64,000 nucleotides of DNA from Caulobacter endophyticus (GTDB lineage Bacteria; Pseudomonadota; Alphaproteobacteria; Caulobacterales; Caulobacteraceae), in assembly GCF_003116815.1 (NCBI RefSeq), contig NZ_QDKQ01000071.1, positions 62,001 to 126,000 of the forward strand, in the 5' to 3' direction. The number at the start of each line of letters is the position of its first letter. Positions within the stretch are counted from its first letter, which is position 1. Shown piece after piece: positions 1 through 7,968 of this stretch. The notes below the pieces were generated by a model that did not search any database, had not been told where the DNA came from, and saw only the letters and a program-made list of their open reading frames with translations. The position numbers and the translations under genes were made by a program.

Positions 1-1
1 C

Positions 2-919
2 GCGCGCCTCGCCCAAGGTTTCTCCACCGGCGGCCAGTACGGCGCGGCGGCGACCTATCTCAGCGAAGTGGCCTCGACGAAGAACCGCGGCTTCTACGCG
101 GCCTTCCAGCACGTCACCCTGATGGGCGGCCAGCTCAGCGCCCTGCTGGTGCTGATCCTCGTGCAGCAGGCCTTCCCGGAAGACACGATCCGCGCCTGGG
201 CCTGGCGCATCCCGTTCGCCCTTGGGGCGGTGATCGCGCTCGTCGTGCTGCTGCTGCGCGACCACATGCACGAGACGGTGACCCCGGCCGACGGCGCCAA
301 GGACCGCGAGGCCGGCAGCCTGGCGGCTCTGGCCCGCCACCCGCACGCCCTTTTCGTGGTGGTCGCGCTGACCGCCGGCGGCGCGGTGACGCTCTATACC
401 TTCACCACCTACATGCAGAAGTTCCTGGTCAATTCGGCCGGCATGGACGTCAAGACGGTCAGTGGCGTGATGACCGCGGCCATGGTGGTGTTCATGCTGC
501 TGCAGCCGGCTATCGGCGCGCTGTCGGACCGCATCGGCCGCCGCACCTGCCTGCTGATCTTCACCGGCGTCATGACACTAGCCGCCGTGCCGTTGCTGAC
601 GGCGCTAGGCAAGGTCGAGGGGCCGGTGCAGGCCTTCCTTCTGGTGCTTGCGGCCCTGACGATCCTCAGCTTCTACACGGCGATCAGCGGCCTGTTCAAA
701 GCCGAACTCTTTCCTTCGCACGTGCGGGCTCTGGGCGTTGGCCTGGCCCACAGCGTGTCGGCGGCGATCTTTGGCGGATCGGCTGAGTACCTGGCCCTGT
801 GGTTCAAGCAGGTCGGGCACGAGGGCTGGTTCTTCGTCTATGTCGCGGGCCTTTGCCTGCTGTCCTTCCTGGTGGCGCTGTCCACGCGAATGCCGCGCCG
901 CGACGACATGACCGCCTGA
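2..919 (+). CDS. MHS-family MFS carboxylate transporter, 5' truncated by window edge
   Basis: C-terminal part of a major facilitator superfamily permease; the reading frame is open from base 2, so the gene starts outside the window. The first residues (RLAQGFSTGGQYG...YLSEVA) match the signature after helix 4 of the metabolite:H+ symporter (MHS) branch, which includes alpha-ketoglutarate permease KgtP and related dicarboxylate carriers. About seven hydrophobic helices follow, with the loop motif SDRIGRR at about residue 180. It would act in the inner membrane as a proton-coupled organic-acid importer. It lies 27 bp ahead of the MaoC hydratase and CitE-like lyase, which suggests the substrate is the acid they degrade. 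The exact substrate is inference. Confidence 0.85.
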   Translation, partial: ARLAQGFSTGGQYGAAATYLSEVASTKNRGFYAAFQHVTLMGGQLSALLVLILVQQAFPEDTIRAWAWRIPFALGAVIALVVLLLRDHMHETVTPADGAKDREAGSLAALARHPHALFVVVALTAGGAVTLYTFTTYMQKFLVNSAGMDVKTVSGVMTAAMVVFMLLQPAIGALSDRIGRRTCLLIFTGVMTLAAVPLLTALGKVEGPVQAFLLVLAALTILSFYTAISGLFKAELFPSHVRALGVGLAHSVSAAIFGGSAEYLALWFKQVGHEGWFFVYVAGLCLLSFLVALSTRMPRRDDMTA

Positions 920-946
920 CGCTTCGGCCCTTTCAGGACGCTTCCC

Positions 947-1399
947 ATGACCGGCAAGACCTATGACGCCCTCCTGGAGGGCGAGACGATCACCCATGCC
1001 TTGCGCCGGACGGTGACCGAGACCGACAACCTGACCTTCTGCGTCTTCACCCACAATCCGCAGCCGCTGCATCTCGACGCCGAGTACGCGGTCGGCACGG
1101 AGTTCGGGCGGATCGTCGTCAACGGACTCTATACGTTCTCGCTGATGGTCGGCGCGTCGGTGGGCGACACCACCCTGGGCACGCTGGTGGCCAATCTCGG
1201 CTACGACGCGGTAGCCATGCCCGCGCCTGTGTTCCTGGGCGACACCTTGCGTTTCGAGACGCAGGTGATCGAGCGGCGCGAAAGTCGCTCGCGGCCCGAC
1301 GCCGGGATCGTGGTGTTCGAGCACCGGGCCTTCAACCAGGGTGACCAGCTCGTCTGCCGCTGCCGGCGCACAGCGCTGATGCGGCGCGAGGCGGCGTGA
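947..1399 (+). CDS. MaoC-family (R)-specific acyl-CoA hydratase
   Basis: A 150-aa single hot-dog-fold MaoC-type hydratase/dehydratase. The family adds water across enoyl-CoA double bonds. The segment DNLTFCVFTHNPQPLHLD has the usual D-x(4)-H arrangement of the catalytic loop, with its Asp near residue 25 and His near residue 37. A weak AGGA ribosome site precedes ATG 947. The stop overlaps the start of the CitE-like lyase (TGATG), so the two are translationally coupled. MaoC plus CitE pairs are found in itaconyl-CoA, mesaconyl-CoA and methylmalyl-CoA pathways, where the hydratase makes the malyl-type thioester cleaved by the lyase. Which C4/C5 acid is used cannot be read from the sequence. 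Confidence 0.85.
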   Translation: MTGKTYDALLEGETITHALRRTVTETDNLTFCVFTHNPQPLHLDAEYAVGTEFGRIVVNGLYTFSLMVGASVGDTTLGTLVANLGYDAVAMPAPVFLGDTLRFETQVIERRESRSRPDAGIVVFEHRAFNQGDQLVCRCRRTALMRREAA

Positions 1400-2301
1400 T
1401 GCGCAGCCTGCTGTTCGCCCCGGCCGACGCGCCGCGAAAGATGGAGAAGGCGCTGGCCTGCGGCGCCGACGCGGTGATCCTCGACCTGGAGGACTCGGTG
1501 TCCGAAGCGGGCAAGGCCTCCGCGCGCCGCCTGGCGGTCGAGGCGCTCTCGGCGGCCCGCGCCTGCAAGGCGCTGGTGCGGATCAATCCACTGTCCTCGC
1601 CCCACGCCCTGGCCGACCTGGCGGCGGTGGTCGAGGCCGCGCCCGACGCGATCGTGCTGCCCAAGCCCGACGGCGCCGAAGACGTGTCGCGGCTGGGCCT
1701 CTATCTCGACGCCCTGGAGGCGAGGGCGGGCATGCCCATCGGATCGATCGGCGTGCTGCCGATCGCCACCGAGACCCCGGCGTCGCTGTTCAGCCTGGGC
1801 TCCTACGCCAGTGTCAGGGGCCGGCTGATCGGCCTGACCTGGGGGGCGGAAGACCTGCCTGTCGCGCTGGGGGCGGCGACCAATCGCGGAACCGACGGCG
1901 GCTACAGCGACGTCTGCCGGCTGGCGCGCTCGCTTTGCCTGGCCGGAGCCGCGACCGCCGGGGTCGGGGCGTTCGAGACCGTCTATCCGGCCTTCCGAGA
2001 CCTGGAGGGGCTGGCGGATTACGTCGCGCGGGGAAGGGCGGAGGGCTTCGTCGGGATGATGGCCATCCATCCCGACCAGGTCTCGGTGATCAACACGGCC
2101 TTTGCGCCGACAGATCAGGAGCTTTCCTGGGCAAGGAAGGTGGTCGAGCTGTTCGCCGCTTCGCCTGGCGCGGGGGCTTTGGCGCTCGACGGCCGCATGC
2201 TGGATCGCCCGCATTTCGAGCAGGCCCGCCGCCTGCTTGAGCGCGCGGGAGCCGGCCCTGCCGAGAGCGGGGCGCGTCAAGCCCTGGCGGGCCAGGGCTG
2301 A
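1396..2301 (+). CDS. HpcH/HpaI aldolase family, CitE-like CoA-ester lyase
   Basis: A 301-aa TIM-barrel protein of the citrate lyase beta / malyl-CoA lyase family. It opens with the family motif RSLLFAPADAPRKMEKA and the metal-site strand ADAVILDLEDSV. VRINP supplies the CoA-binding Arg, and TWGAEDL carries the second metal ligand region. These enzymes cleave (3S)-citramalyl-CoA, malyl-CoA or methylmalyl-CoA into acetyl-CoA or propionyl-CoA plus pyruvate or glyoxylate. The start is GTG 1396 or ATG 1399, both overlapping the hydratase stop. Together with the hydratase and MHS carrier it forms a likely small catabolic operon whose CoA transferase or ligase is not in the window. Confidence 0.85.
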   Translation: MMRSLLFAPADAPRKMEKALACGADAVILDLEDSVSEAGKASARRLAVEALSAARACKALVRINPLSSPHALADLAAVVEAAPDAIVLPKPDGAEDVSRLGLYLDALEARAGMPIGSIGVLPIATETPASLFSLGSYASVRGRLIGLTWGAEDLPVALGAATNRGTDGGYSDVCRLARSLCLAGAATAGVGAFETVYPAFRDLEGLADYVARGRAEGFVGMMAIHPDQVSVINTAFAPTDQELSWARKVVELFAASPGAGALALDGRMLDRPHFEQARRLLERAGAGPAESGARQALAGQG

Positions 2302-2432
2302 GCGGGGCGATGACGCGGCGGCTATCGATTGATGAGGCAAATGTCATTGCCGCGCGAATGGCCGCCTCCAATCGTGAATGCAGAGGGGAAGAGCAGTCGG
2401 GTCTGCTCTCAAATAAAAAATGGGGATCGCTA

Positions 2433-5360
2433 GTGTCCAACAAGCGCAACATGCTGGTGGCGACGATTTCGTTGGCCGCCATGTCGACGGGGTTCTCGTC
2501 TATCGCAATGGCGCAGGAGGCAAATTCTGAAAGCGTCTCTTCCGCAGGGCAAGTTCTGGTTGAGGAAGTCATCGTCACCGGGACGTTGATCCGTAATCCC
2601 AACCTTCAGAAGTCCACCCCCGTGGCGGTGATCGGGGCCGGCGAGATCGCCATGCGCCAGTCCAACGTCGCCGAGGAAGTGCTGCGCACCCTGCCGGGCG
2701 CGGTGCCGGGCGTCGGCTCCAATGTCAGCTTCGGCAGCCGTGGCGCGGCGACGGTGAATCTGCGGGGCCTGGGGGCCAACCGCAACGTCGTCATGCTGGA
2801 CGGCTCGCGCATCGTGCCGACCGACCTCAACGGCTTTGCCGACCTCAACAACATCCCGCTGGCCCTGGTCGATCGCGTCGACGTGCTGACCGGCGGCGCC
2901 TCCACCACCTACGGCGCCGATGCGGTGTCGGGCGTGGTGAACTTCATCACCAAGCGCGACTTCAGCGGCGCCCAGATCACCGCCAGCCACCAGGTCACCG
3001 AGCAGGGCGACGCCAAGGTCTGGCGGATCGACGGCGTGGTCGGCGGCAATTTCGACGATGGTCGCGGCAACGCCGTGCTGGGCCTCGGCTACCAGAAGTC
3101 CGACGCGCTGTTCCAGGATCAACGCGATTTCGCCAGGATCAACATCAACTCGGTGACCGGTGCGACCAGCGGTTCGACCTTCACTGCGCCCGGCGCCTTC
3201 TCGCTGCCGGGGCTGGGCACACGCCAGATCAACCCGACCACAGGCGCCTTCTCGACGGCGCCCGCGCCTGAGGGCCTGGCCCGCACGCTGTTCAACGTGA
3301 ACCCCTACCAGCTCTTCCAGACGCCGCTGAAACGCTTCAACGCCTTCGGCGCGGCCCGCTACAAGGCCAATGACGCGCTGGAGATCTACGGCCAGTCGCT
3401 GTTCTCCAAGAACATCGTGACGCTGCAGCTGGCGCCGTCGGGCCTGCAGGGCGAGACCTACACGATCCCCTACAGCAATCCGTACCTTCCGGCCGCCGCC
3501 CGCAGTCAGTTCTGCGCCGCCAACGGCCTGAGCACGGCCCAATGCGCGGCCGCCGCCGTCGCCACCAGCCCGTCGGACCCGAACTACCGCACCTTCAACA
3601 CCACCGGCGTGCGCCGCTTCTCCGAAGGCGGGCCGCGCGGCACCGAGATCACCACCACCTACTTCCAGCTAAAGGGCGGCGTGCGTGGGGCGATCACCGA
3701 CAATCTCAGCTACGACGTCTACGGGACGTACGGCGAGAGCGAGGTCATCAGCCGCAACAGCGACCTGCCGCGCTTCTCGCTGGTGCAGCAGGCCCTGCTG
3801 GCCACCAACGCCAACACTTGCCTGACCAACACCAACGGCTGCGTGCCGCTGAACGTGTTCGGCGCCGAAGGCTCGATCACCAAGGAGATGCTGGCCTTCC
3901 TCAACACCACGACCGAGCAGCGGACCAAGACCTCGCTGCTGACCCTGAACGGCGTGGTCAACGGCGATCTGGGCTTCTCCAGCCCGCTGGCCGAAAACCC
4001 CGTGGCCATCGCCGTCGGCGCCGAGTACCGCAAGTACGTCGCCTCGACCGATGCGGACTCCCTGAGCAAGATGTCGGGCGAGATCCTGGGCCAGAACGTC
4101 ACCGTGCCGGTGCGCGGCGAGTACGACGTCACCGACCTGTTCGGCGAGCTGATCGCCCCGCTGGTCGAGGACAGGCGCTTCGTCCGCAGCCTCACCCTGG
4201 AGACGGGCGTTCGCTACTCCGACTACTCCACGGCCGGCAAGAACTGGACGTGGAAGGCCGGCGGCAGCTGGGAGCCGGTGTCGGGCGTGAAGTTCCGCGG
4301 CAACTACCAGAGCGCGTCGCGGGCGCCCAGCATCTCCGAGCTGTTCTCGGCCACGGCCACGACCACGGGCCAGCTGGTGGTGGATCCCTGCCAGCTGGCC
4401 CTGCCGGTCAACAACGCCGCCCTGCGCGCCATCTGCCTGGCCCAAGGCGCGCCGGAAAGCCAGATCGGCTCGATCAATCCGCCGGCGGCCGGTTCGGTCA
4501 ACGTGACCAGCGGCGGCAATCCCGACCTCGGGGTCGAACACGCCAAGACCTACACCCTGGGCGTGGTGCTGCAGCCGCGCGCGATTCCGGGCCTGACGGT
4601 GACGGTCGACTACTATGACATCCGCATCACCGACGCGATCACCTCGCCGACCATCGGCGACGCGGTCGACGCCTGCTTCGGCTCGGTCAACCCGAGCCTG
4701 GCCGTCACCGCCGCCTGCACCGCCATCCGCCGCAACCCGCTGACCGGCCAGCTGTCGGGTCCAGTGTCCAACACCGCCGGCCTGCCGCTGCGTTTGTCGA
4801 ACCTGGGCGTCATCGAGACAGACGGCGTCGACCTGACGGTCAACTACCGCCACGACCTGGGCTTTGGCCGTCTCGACGTCGGCTTCAACGGCAACTGGAC
4901 CCACGCGTCGAAGTTCCAGGCCACGCCGACCTCGGTCAACCGCGAGTGTGTCGGCTACTACAGCACCAACTGCAACGCCTTCGGCTTCAACGCCACGACC
5001 AACGGCGCCATCCAGCCCAAGATCAGCTGGAACCAGCGCACGACCCTGACGGTGGGCATGTACGAGGCCTCGCTGCTGTGGCGCTACATCGACGAGGTGA
5101 AGTACGAGCCGCTGGGCTCGACGGCGGTGCTGCCGCAGTTCGCCCGCATCAAGGCCGCCAACTACTTCGACCTGACAGGCAAGGCCAACCTGCCCAATGA
5201 CGTCACCCTGACGCTCGGGATCCAGAACCTGTTCGACCGCCAGCCGCCGATCGTCGGCGCCAACGCGGGGCCTTCGTCCTTCAACGCGGGCAACACCTAT
5301 CCGTCGACCTACGACGTCCTGGGGCGGCGCTACGCCGTCTCGGCGACCCTGCGGTTCTAG
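2433..5360 (+). CDS. TonB-dependent outer-membrane receptor
   Basis: A 975-aa TonB-dependent receptor. Residues 1-27 look like a signal peptide (hydrophobic run ending AMA, then QEAN). EEVIVTGTLI is TonB-box/plug-start-like. The plug follows (VLRTLPGAVPGVGSN, NLRGLGANRNVVMLDG, YGADAVSGVVNF), then a long beta-barrel ending in an aromatic residue (AVSATLRF). The frame is open back to ATG 2310. I prefer GTG 2433 because it puts the signal peptide at the N-terminus and because 2310-2432 contains a perfect hairpin and an A-rich stretch unlike coding sequence; ATG 2451 is also possible. The amidohydrolase 12 bp downstream suggests uptake of its substrate, perhaps a peptide. The substrate is unknown. 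Confidence 0.9.
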   Translation: MSNKRNMLVATISLAAMSTGFSSIAMAQEANSESVSSAGQVLVEEVIVTGTLIRNPNLQKSTPVAVIGAGEIAMRQSNVAEEVLRTLPGAVPGVGSNVSFGSRGAATVNLRGLGANRNVVMLDGSRIVPTDLNGFADLNNIPLALVDRVDVLTGGASTTYGADAVSGVVNFITKRDFSGAQITASHQVTEQGDAKVWRIDGVVGGNFDDGRGNAVLGLGYQKSDALFQDQRDFARININSVTGATSGSTFTAPGAFSLPGLGTRQINPTTGAFSTAPAPEGLARTLFNVNPYQLFQTPLKRFNAFGAARYKANDALEIYGQSLFSKNIVTLQLAPSGLQGETYTIPYSNPYLPAAARSQFCAANGLSTAQCAAAAVATSPSDPNYRTFNTTGVRRFSEGGPRGTEITTTYFQLKGGVRGAITDNLSYDVYGTYGESEVISRNSDLPRFSLVQQALLATNANTCLTNTNGCVPLNVFGAEGSITKEMLAFLNTTTEQRTKTSLLTLNGVVNGDLGFSSPLAENPVAIAVGAEYRKYVASTDADSLSKMSGEILGQNVTVPVRGEYDVTDLFGELIAPLVEDRRFVRSLTLETGVRYSDYSTAGKNWTWKAGGSWEPVSGVKFRGNYQSASRAPSISELFSATATTTGQLVVDPCQLALPVNNAALRAICLAQGAPESQIGSINPPAAGSVNVTSGGNPDLGVEHAKTYTLGVVLQPRAIPGLTVTVDYYDIRITDAITSPTIGDAVDACFGSVNPSLAVTAACTAIRRNPLTGQLSGPVSNTAGLPLRLSNLGVIETDGVDLTVNYRHDLGFGRLDVGFNGNWTHASKFQATPTSVNRECVGYYSTNCNAFGFNATTNGAIQPKISWNQRTTLTVGMYEASLLWRYIDEVKYEPLGSTAVLPQFARIKAANYFDLTGKANLPNDVTLTLGIQNLFDRQPPIVGANAGPSSFNAGNTYPSTYDVLGRRYAVSATLRF

Positions 5361-5372
5361 GGGGAGAGTGAG

Positions 5373-6734
5373 ATGAAGCGCACGATCCTCGCGACGCTCA
5401 TGGCCCTGGCCCTCGCTGTTCCGGCGGCGAGCCTGGCCCGGGCCCTCGACCCGACCGAGACCTATGTCCTGGCCGGGGCCTTGCTCGACAAGCCGGGGAC
5501 CGCGCCGCGCGGTCCCTCCACCCTGGTGCTGCGCGGCGGCAAGGTCGCCGAGGTGCGCTCGGGATTTGCGGAGGCGCCGGCGGGGACGCGGGTCATCGAC
5601 CTGCGCGACCGCTTCGTGCTGCCGGGCCTGATCGACAGCCACGTCCACCTCAACGGCAGGGGCAATCCCTTGCTGGCCCGCATGGACGCCAGCGGCCGCG
5701 ACGTGCAGGACGTGTTCGTCACCATGCAGATGAGCGCCCGCGCCACGGTCGAGGCCGGCTTCACGACGGTGCGCGACCTGGGGTCGGACCCCCGGTCGAT
5801 CCGTGCGCTGCGGGACGCGGTTGATCGCGGCGACGTGGTGGGACCGGGCATCGTCAACGCCGGCCAGATGATCTCGGTCACCGGCGGCCACGGCGACGGC
5901 CGCAACGGCCTGCGCGAGGGGATTTCCGACACGGTCGAGCTGCACCAGATCAATGTCTGCGACGGTCCCGACGACTGTCGCCGCGCCGTCCGCCGGCAGA
6001 TCGCCCTGGGCGCGCTGGTCATCAAGTTCGCCGCCACCGGCGGTGTCACCTCCAACGTCGCCGGCGGGCTTGGCCGGCAGATGACGCCCGAGGAGATGAA
6101 GGCCATCGTCGAGACCGCCCACGCCTTCGGACGCAAGGTCACGGCCCACAGTCACGCCATGGAAGGGACCAAGGCCGCTTTGCAGGCCGGGGTGGACTCC
6201 GTCGAGCACGGCACTTTCCTCGACGACGAGACGATCCGGCTGTTCAGGGAGAAGGGCGCCTTCCTGGTGCCGACCATGCTGGCGCCGGTGGCCACCCTGG
6301 CCCAGGCCAGGGCGGGACAGCTGGGACCGGCTGCAGCGGCCAAGGTAGGGGAGGGGCGCTCGGCTGTACCCAACCACGAAAGGGCCATACGCGCGGGCGT
6401 GAAGATCGCGTTCGGCACCGACAGCGGCGTGTCGGTCCATGGCGACAACGCCCGGGAGTTCGCCCTGTTGGTCGAGCGAGGGCTCACGCCGATGCAGGCG
6501 ATTTCGGCCGCAACGGCTAACGCCGCCTCGCTGCTCGGCCGCGGTGACAGCATCGGCGCCCTGACGCCGGGCATGGACGCCGACATCATCGCGGTGAAGG
6601 GCAGCCCGCTCGAGGACGTGCGCCGGCTGGAGCAGGTCGACTTCGTCATGCATCGCGGCGCTGTGATCAAGCAGGCGGGGGTGCGTGCGCCATTCCCGCC
6701 GACGGAGGGACTGGCATTGAAAGCCGACCGCTAG
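5373..6734 (+). CDS. secreted amidohydrolase, prolidase/Xaa-dipeptidase-like
   Basis: A 453-aa metal-dependent hydrolase of the amidohydrolase superfamily (COG1228). A signal peptide covers about residues 1-23 (hydrophobic core ending SLARA), so it is probably periplasmic. The HxH metal site is GLIDSHVHLNG, the likely carbamylated Lys is in VIKFAATGGVTS, and further ligands are His in KVTAHSHAMEG and SVEHGTF and Asp in FGTDSGV. Characterised COG1228 enzymes from Caulobacter and environmental DNA hydrolyse dipeptides, including Xaa-Pro and Xaa-Arg/Lys types, which makes a dipeptidase the best guess. A strong GGGGGAG site precedes the ATG, and the gene is almost certainly co-transcribed with the TonB-dependent receptor. 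Confidence 0.85.
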   Translation: MKRTILATLMALALAVPAASLARALDPTETYVLAGALLDKPGTAPRGPSTLVLRGGKVAEVRSGFAEAPAGTRVIDLRDRFVLPGLIDSHVHLNGRGNPLLARMDASGRDVQDVFVTMQMSARATVEAGFTTVRDLGSDPRSIRALRDAVDRGDVVGPGIVNAGQMISVTGGHGDGRNGLREGISDTVELHQINVCDGPDDCRRAVRRQIALGALVIKFAATGGVTSNVAGGLGRQMTPEEMKAIVETAHAFGRKVTAHSHAMEGTKAALQAGVDSVEHGTFLDDETIRLFREKGAFLVPTMLAPVATLAQARAGQLGPAAAAKVGEGRSAVPNHERAIRAGVKIAFGTDSGVSVHGDNAREFALLVERGLTPMQAISAATANAASLLGRGDSIGALTPGMDADIIAVKGSPLEDVRRLEQVDFVMHRGAVIKQAGVRAPFPPTEGLALKADR

Positions 6735-6840
6735 AAGTCGATGTACAGGCCCAATCCCAAGGCCGACGCAGCGGCAGGATCCATCGTCTTGTCGGTAGGC
6801 CAATGTCTGCAATCGACTTCGCAGCCGTGGCTTGGGTGAA

Positions 6841-7968
6841 CTAGGCGAGGGGCGCGCGCTGTTGGCGCCAGAAGGTCTGCTCCGGCCACCGCTCTTCGGA
6901 CCGATAGAGCGCCTGTCGCCGTTCGGAATATATGGCGGTCACGCGGGCAAGCTCGGCGGCGTAAGCGGTCGCGTCCGGTGTCCGAGCGGTAATGATCGCT
7001 TCGGCGGCCGCCAATGCCGTGCGGAGGGCGTTGAAGAGGCCCTGTCCGGCGATCGGATCGAAGGCGAGCACGGCGTCGCCCACCGCAAACCAGCCAGGAC
7101 CGCTGGACATGGTCGCGGTCAGGCCTCGCGCATCACGAGTGACCATCGGTCCTTCCCACGCCAGGGCGCCCAGGCAGGCGGAAAGGTAGGGCGCGCTCGC
7201 GATGGCCGCGGCCTGCTGCGCCTCACACGCGCGCAAGCGCACCGCGTCCTGGGGCAGCGTGTGATAGCCGATCGCCCAGCGACCGTCGCTGAGCTTGCCC
7301 GCATAGAGCCAGCCGTCGGGCCTGGCCTCTATGAGGGTGCGCGCCATCGCGGCGTTCTTCTCTGGTCGCGCAACTCGATAGAGGGCGGTCAGCGGCGCAC
7401 CGCGGCGTCTGGACTGCCCGAGAAGCCGCAGCAACCGCGCCGACCGTCCGGTTGCATCTATGATGATGCGGGCCCGCACGGCGGAGCCCGCGTCTCGAGA
7501 GATGACCCAGTCGTCGCCGTCGCGTTCGAGATGGCGGGCGTTGGTTCGCGACCATAGGCTTCCCGCCGCGACGCTGGCGTCGCGCAGCGCCGCGTCGAAC
7601 CGCGCCCGGTCAAGCCGCGCGCCGGCTCCATAAGGATCTCGAAGGGCGTCGCTCGCGACGGGTCGGTCATCGCCCCAGATCACCAGTCCGCCGGTGACGG
7701 CTGAGTGGTGGCAGGCGGCGGTCAGTTCGCCCAGGCCCTCCTGCACCAGCAATCGCTGCGCCGCGCCTGGCAGAACCTCGCCCAGACGGATGGAAGCCGG
7801 TCGAAGCCGATCGAGCATGAGCACGTCAAGACCGCTGCGCGCCAGCCGGCGCGCGGCGATCGATCCGGCAGGGCCTGCGCCCGCGACCACGACGTCAAAC
7901 GTCTTGGCGCGCCCCGCCAGGTCGTCATCGGGGAAAGCTTCCGCGGCGGCTTCAGCGCTTCTGGACAC
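6841..7968 (-). CDS. LodB-like FAD-dependent oxidoreductase (CTQ maturation factor)
   Basis: A 375-aa flavoprotein. The N-terminal dinucleotide-binding motif DVVVAGAGPAGSIAARRLA is at residues 25-43, with an Asp/Arg pair after the second strand (MLDRLRP). A second FAD motif, FAVGDAVLAFDPIAGQG, lies near residue 290. This is the layout of the halogenase/geranylgeranyl-reductase-like group that includes LodB, the flavoprotein needed to build the cysteine tryptophylquinone of LodA. GTG 7968 is chosen because the frame upstream reads as out-of-frame LodA sequence. A GGAGG lies 15 bases upstream, rather far. The start overlaps the end of the LodA-like gene by 17 bp, so the two are coupled. The LodB role is inferred from family and position. 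Confidence 0.8.
   Translation of the reverse strand: MSRSAEAAAEAFPDDDLAGRAKTFDVVVAGAGPAGSIAARRLARSGLDVLMLDRLRPASIRLGEVLPGAAQRLLVQEGLGELTAACHHSAVTGGLVIWGDDRPVASDALRDPYGAGARLDRARFDAALRDASVAAGSLWSRTNARHLERDGDDWVISRDAGSAVRARIIIDATGRSARLLRLLGQSRRRGAPLTALYRVARPEKNAAMARTLIEARPDGWLYAGKLSDGRWAIGYHTLPQDAVRLRACEAQQAAAIASAPYLSACLGALAWEGPMVTRDARGLTATMSSGPGWFAVGDAVLAFDPIAGQGLFNALRTALAAAEAIITARTPDATAYAAELARVTAIYSERRQALYRSEERWPEQTFWRQQRAPLA

Noticed and set aside
2390..2409. Hairpin AGAGCAG/CTGCTCT as a terminator after the CitE-like gene
   Set aside because: It is followed by an A-rich, not T-rich, run on the plus strand, so it does not fit an intrinsic terminator in either direction. I used it only as evidence that the region is non-coding.
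3669..6812. Minus-strand open frame of 1047 codons
   Set aside because: It lies antisense to the TonB-dependent receptor and amidohydrolase. The product is His/Arg/Gln/Asp-rich low-complexity sequence typical of reverse frames in high-GC DNA.
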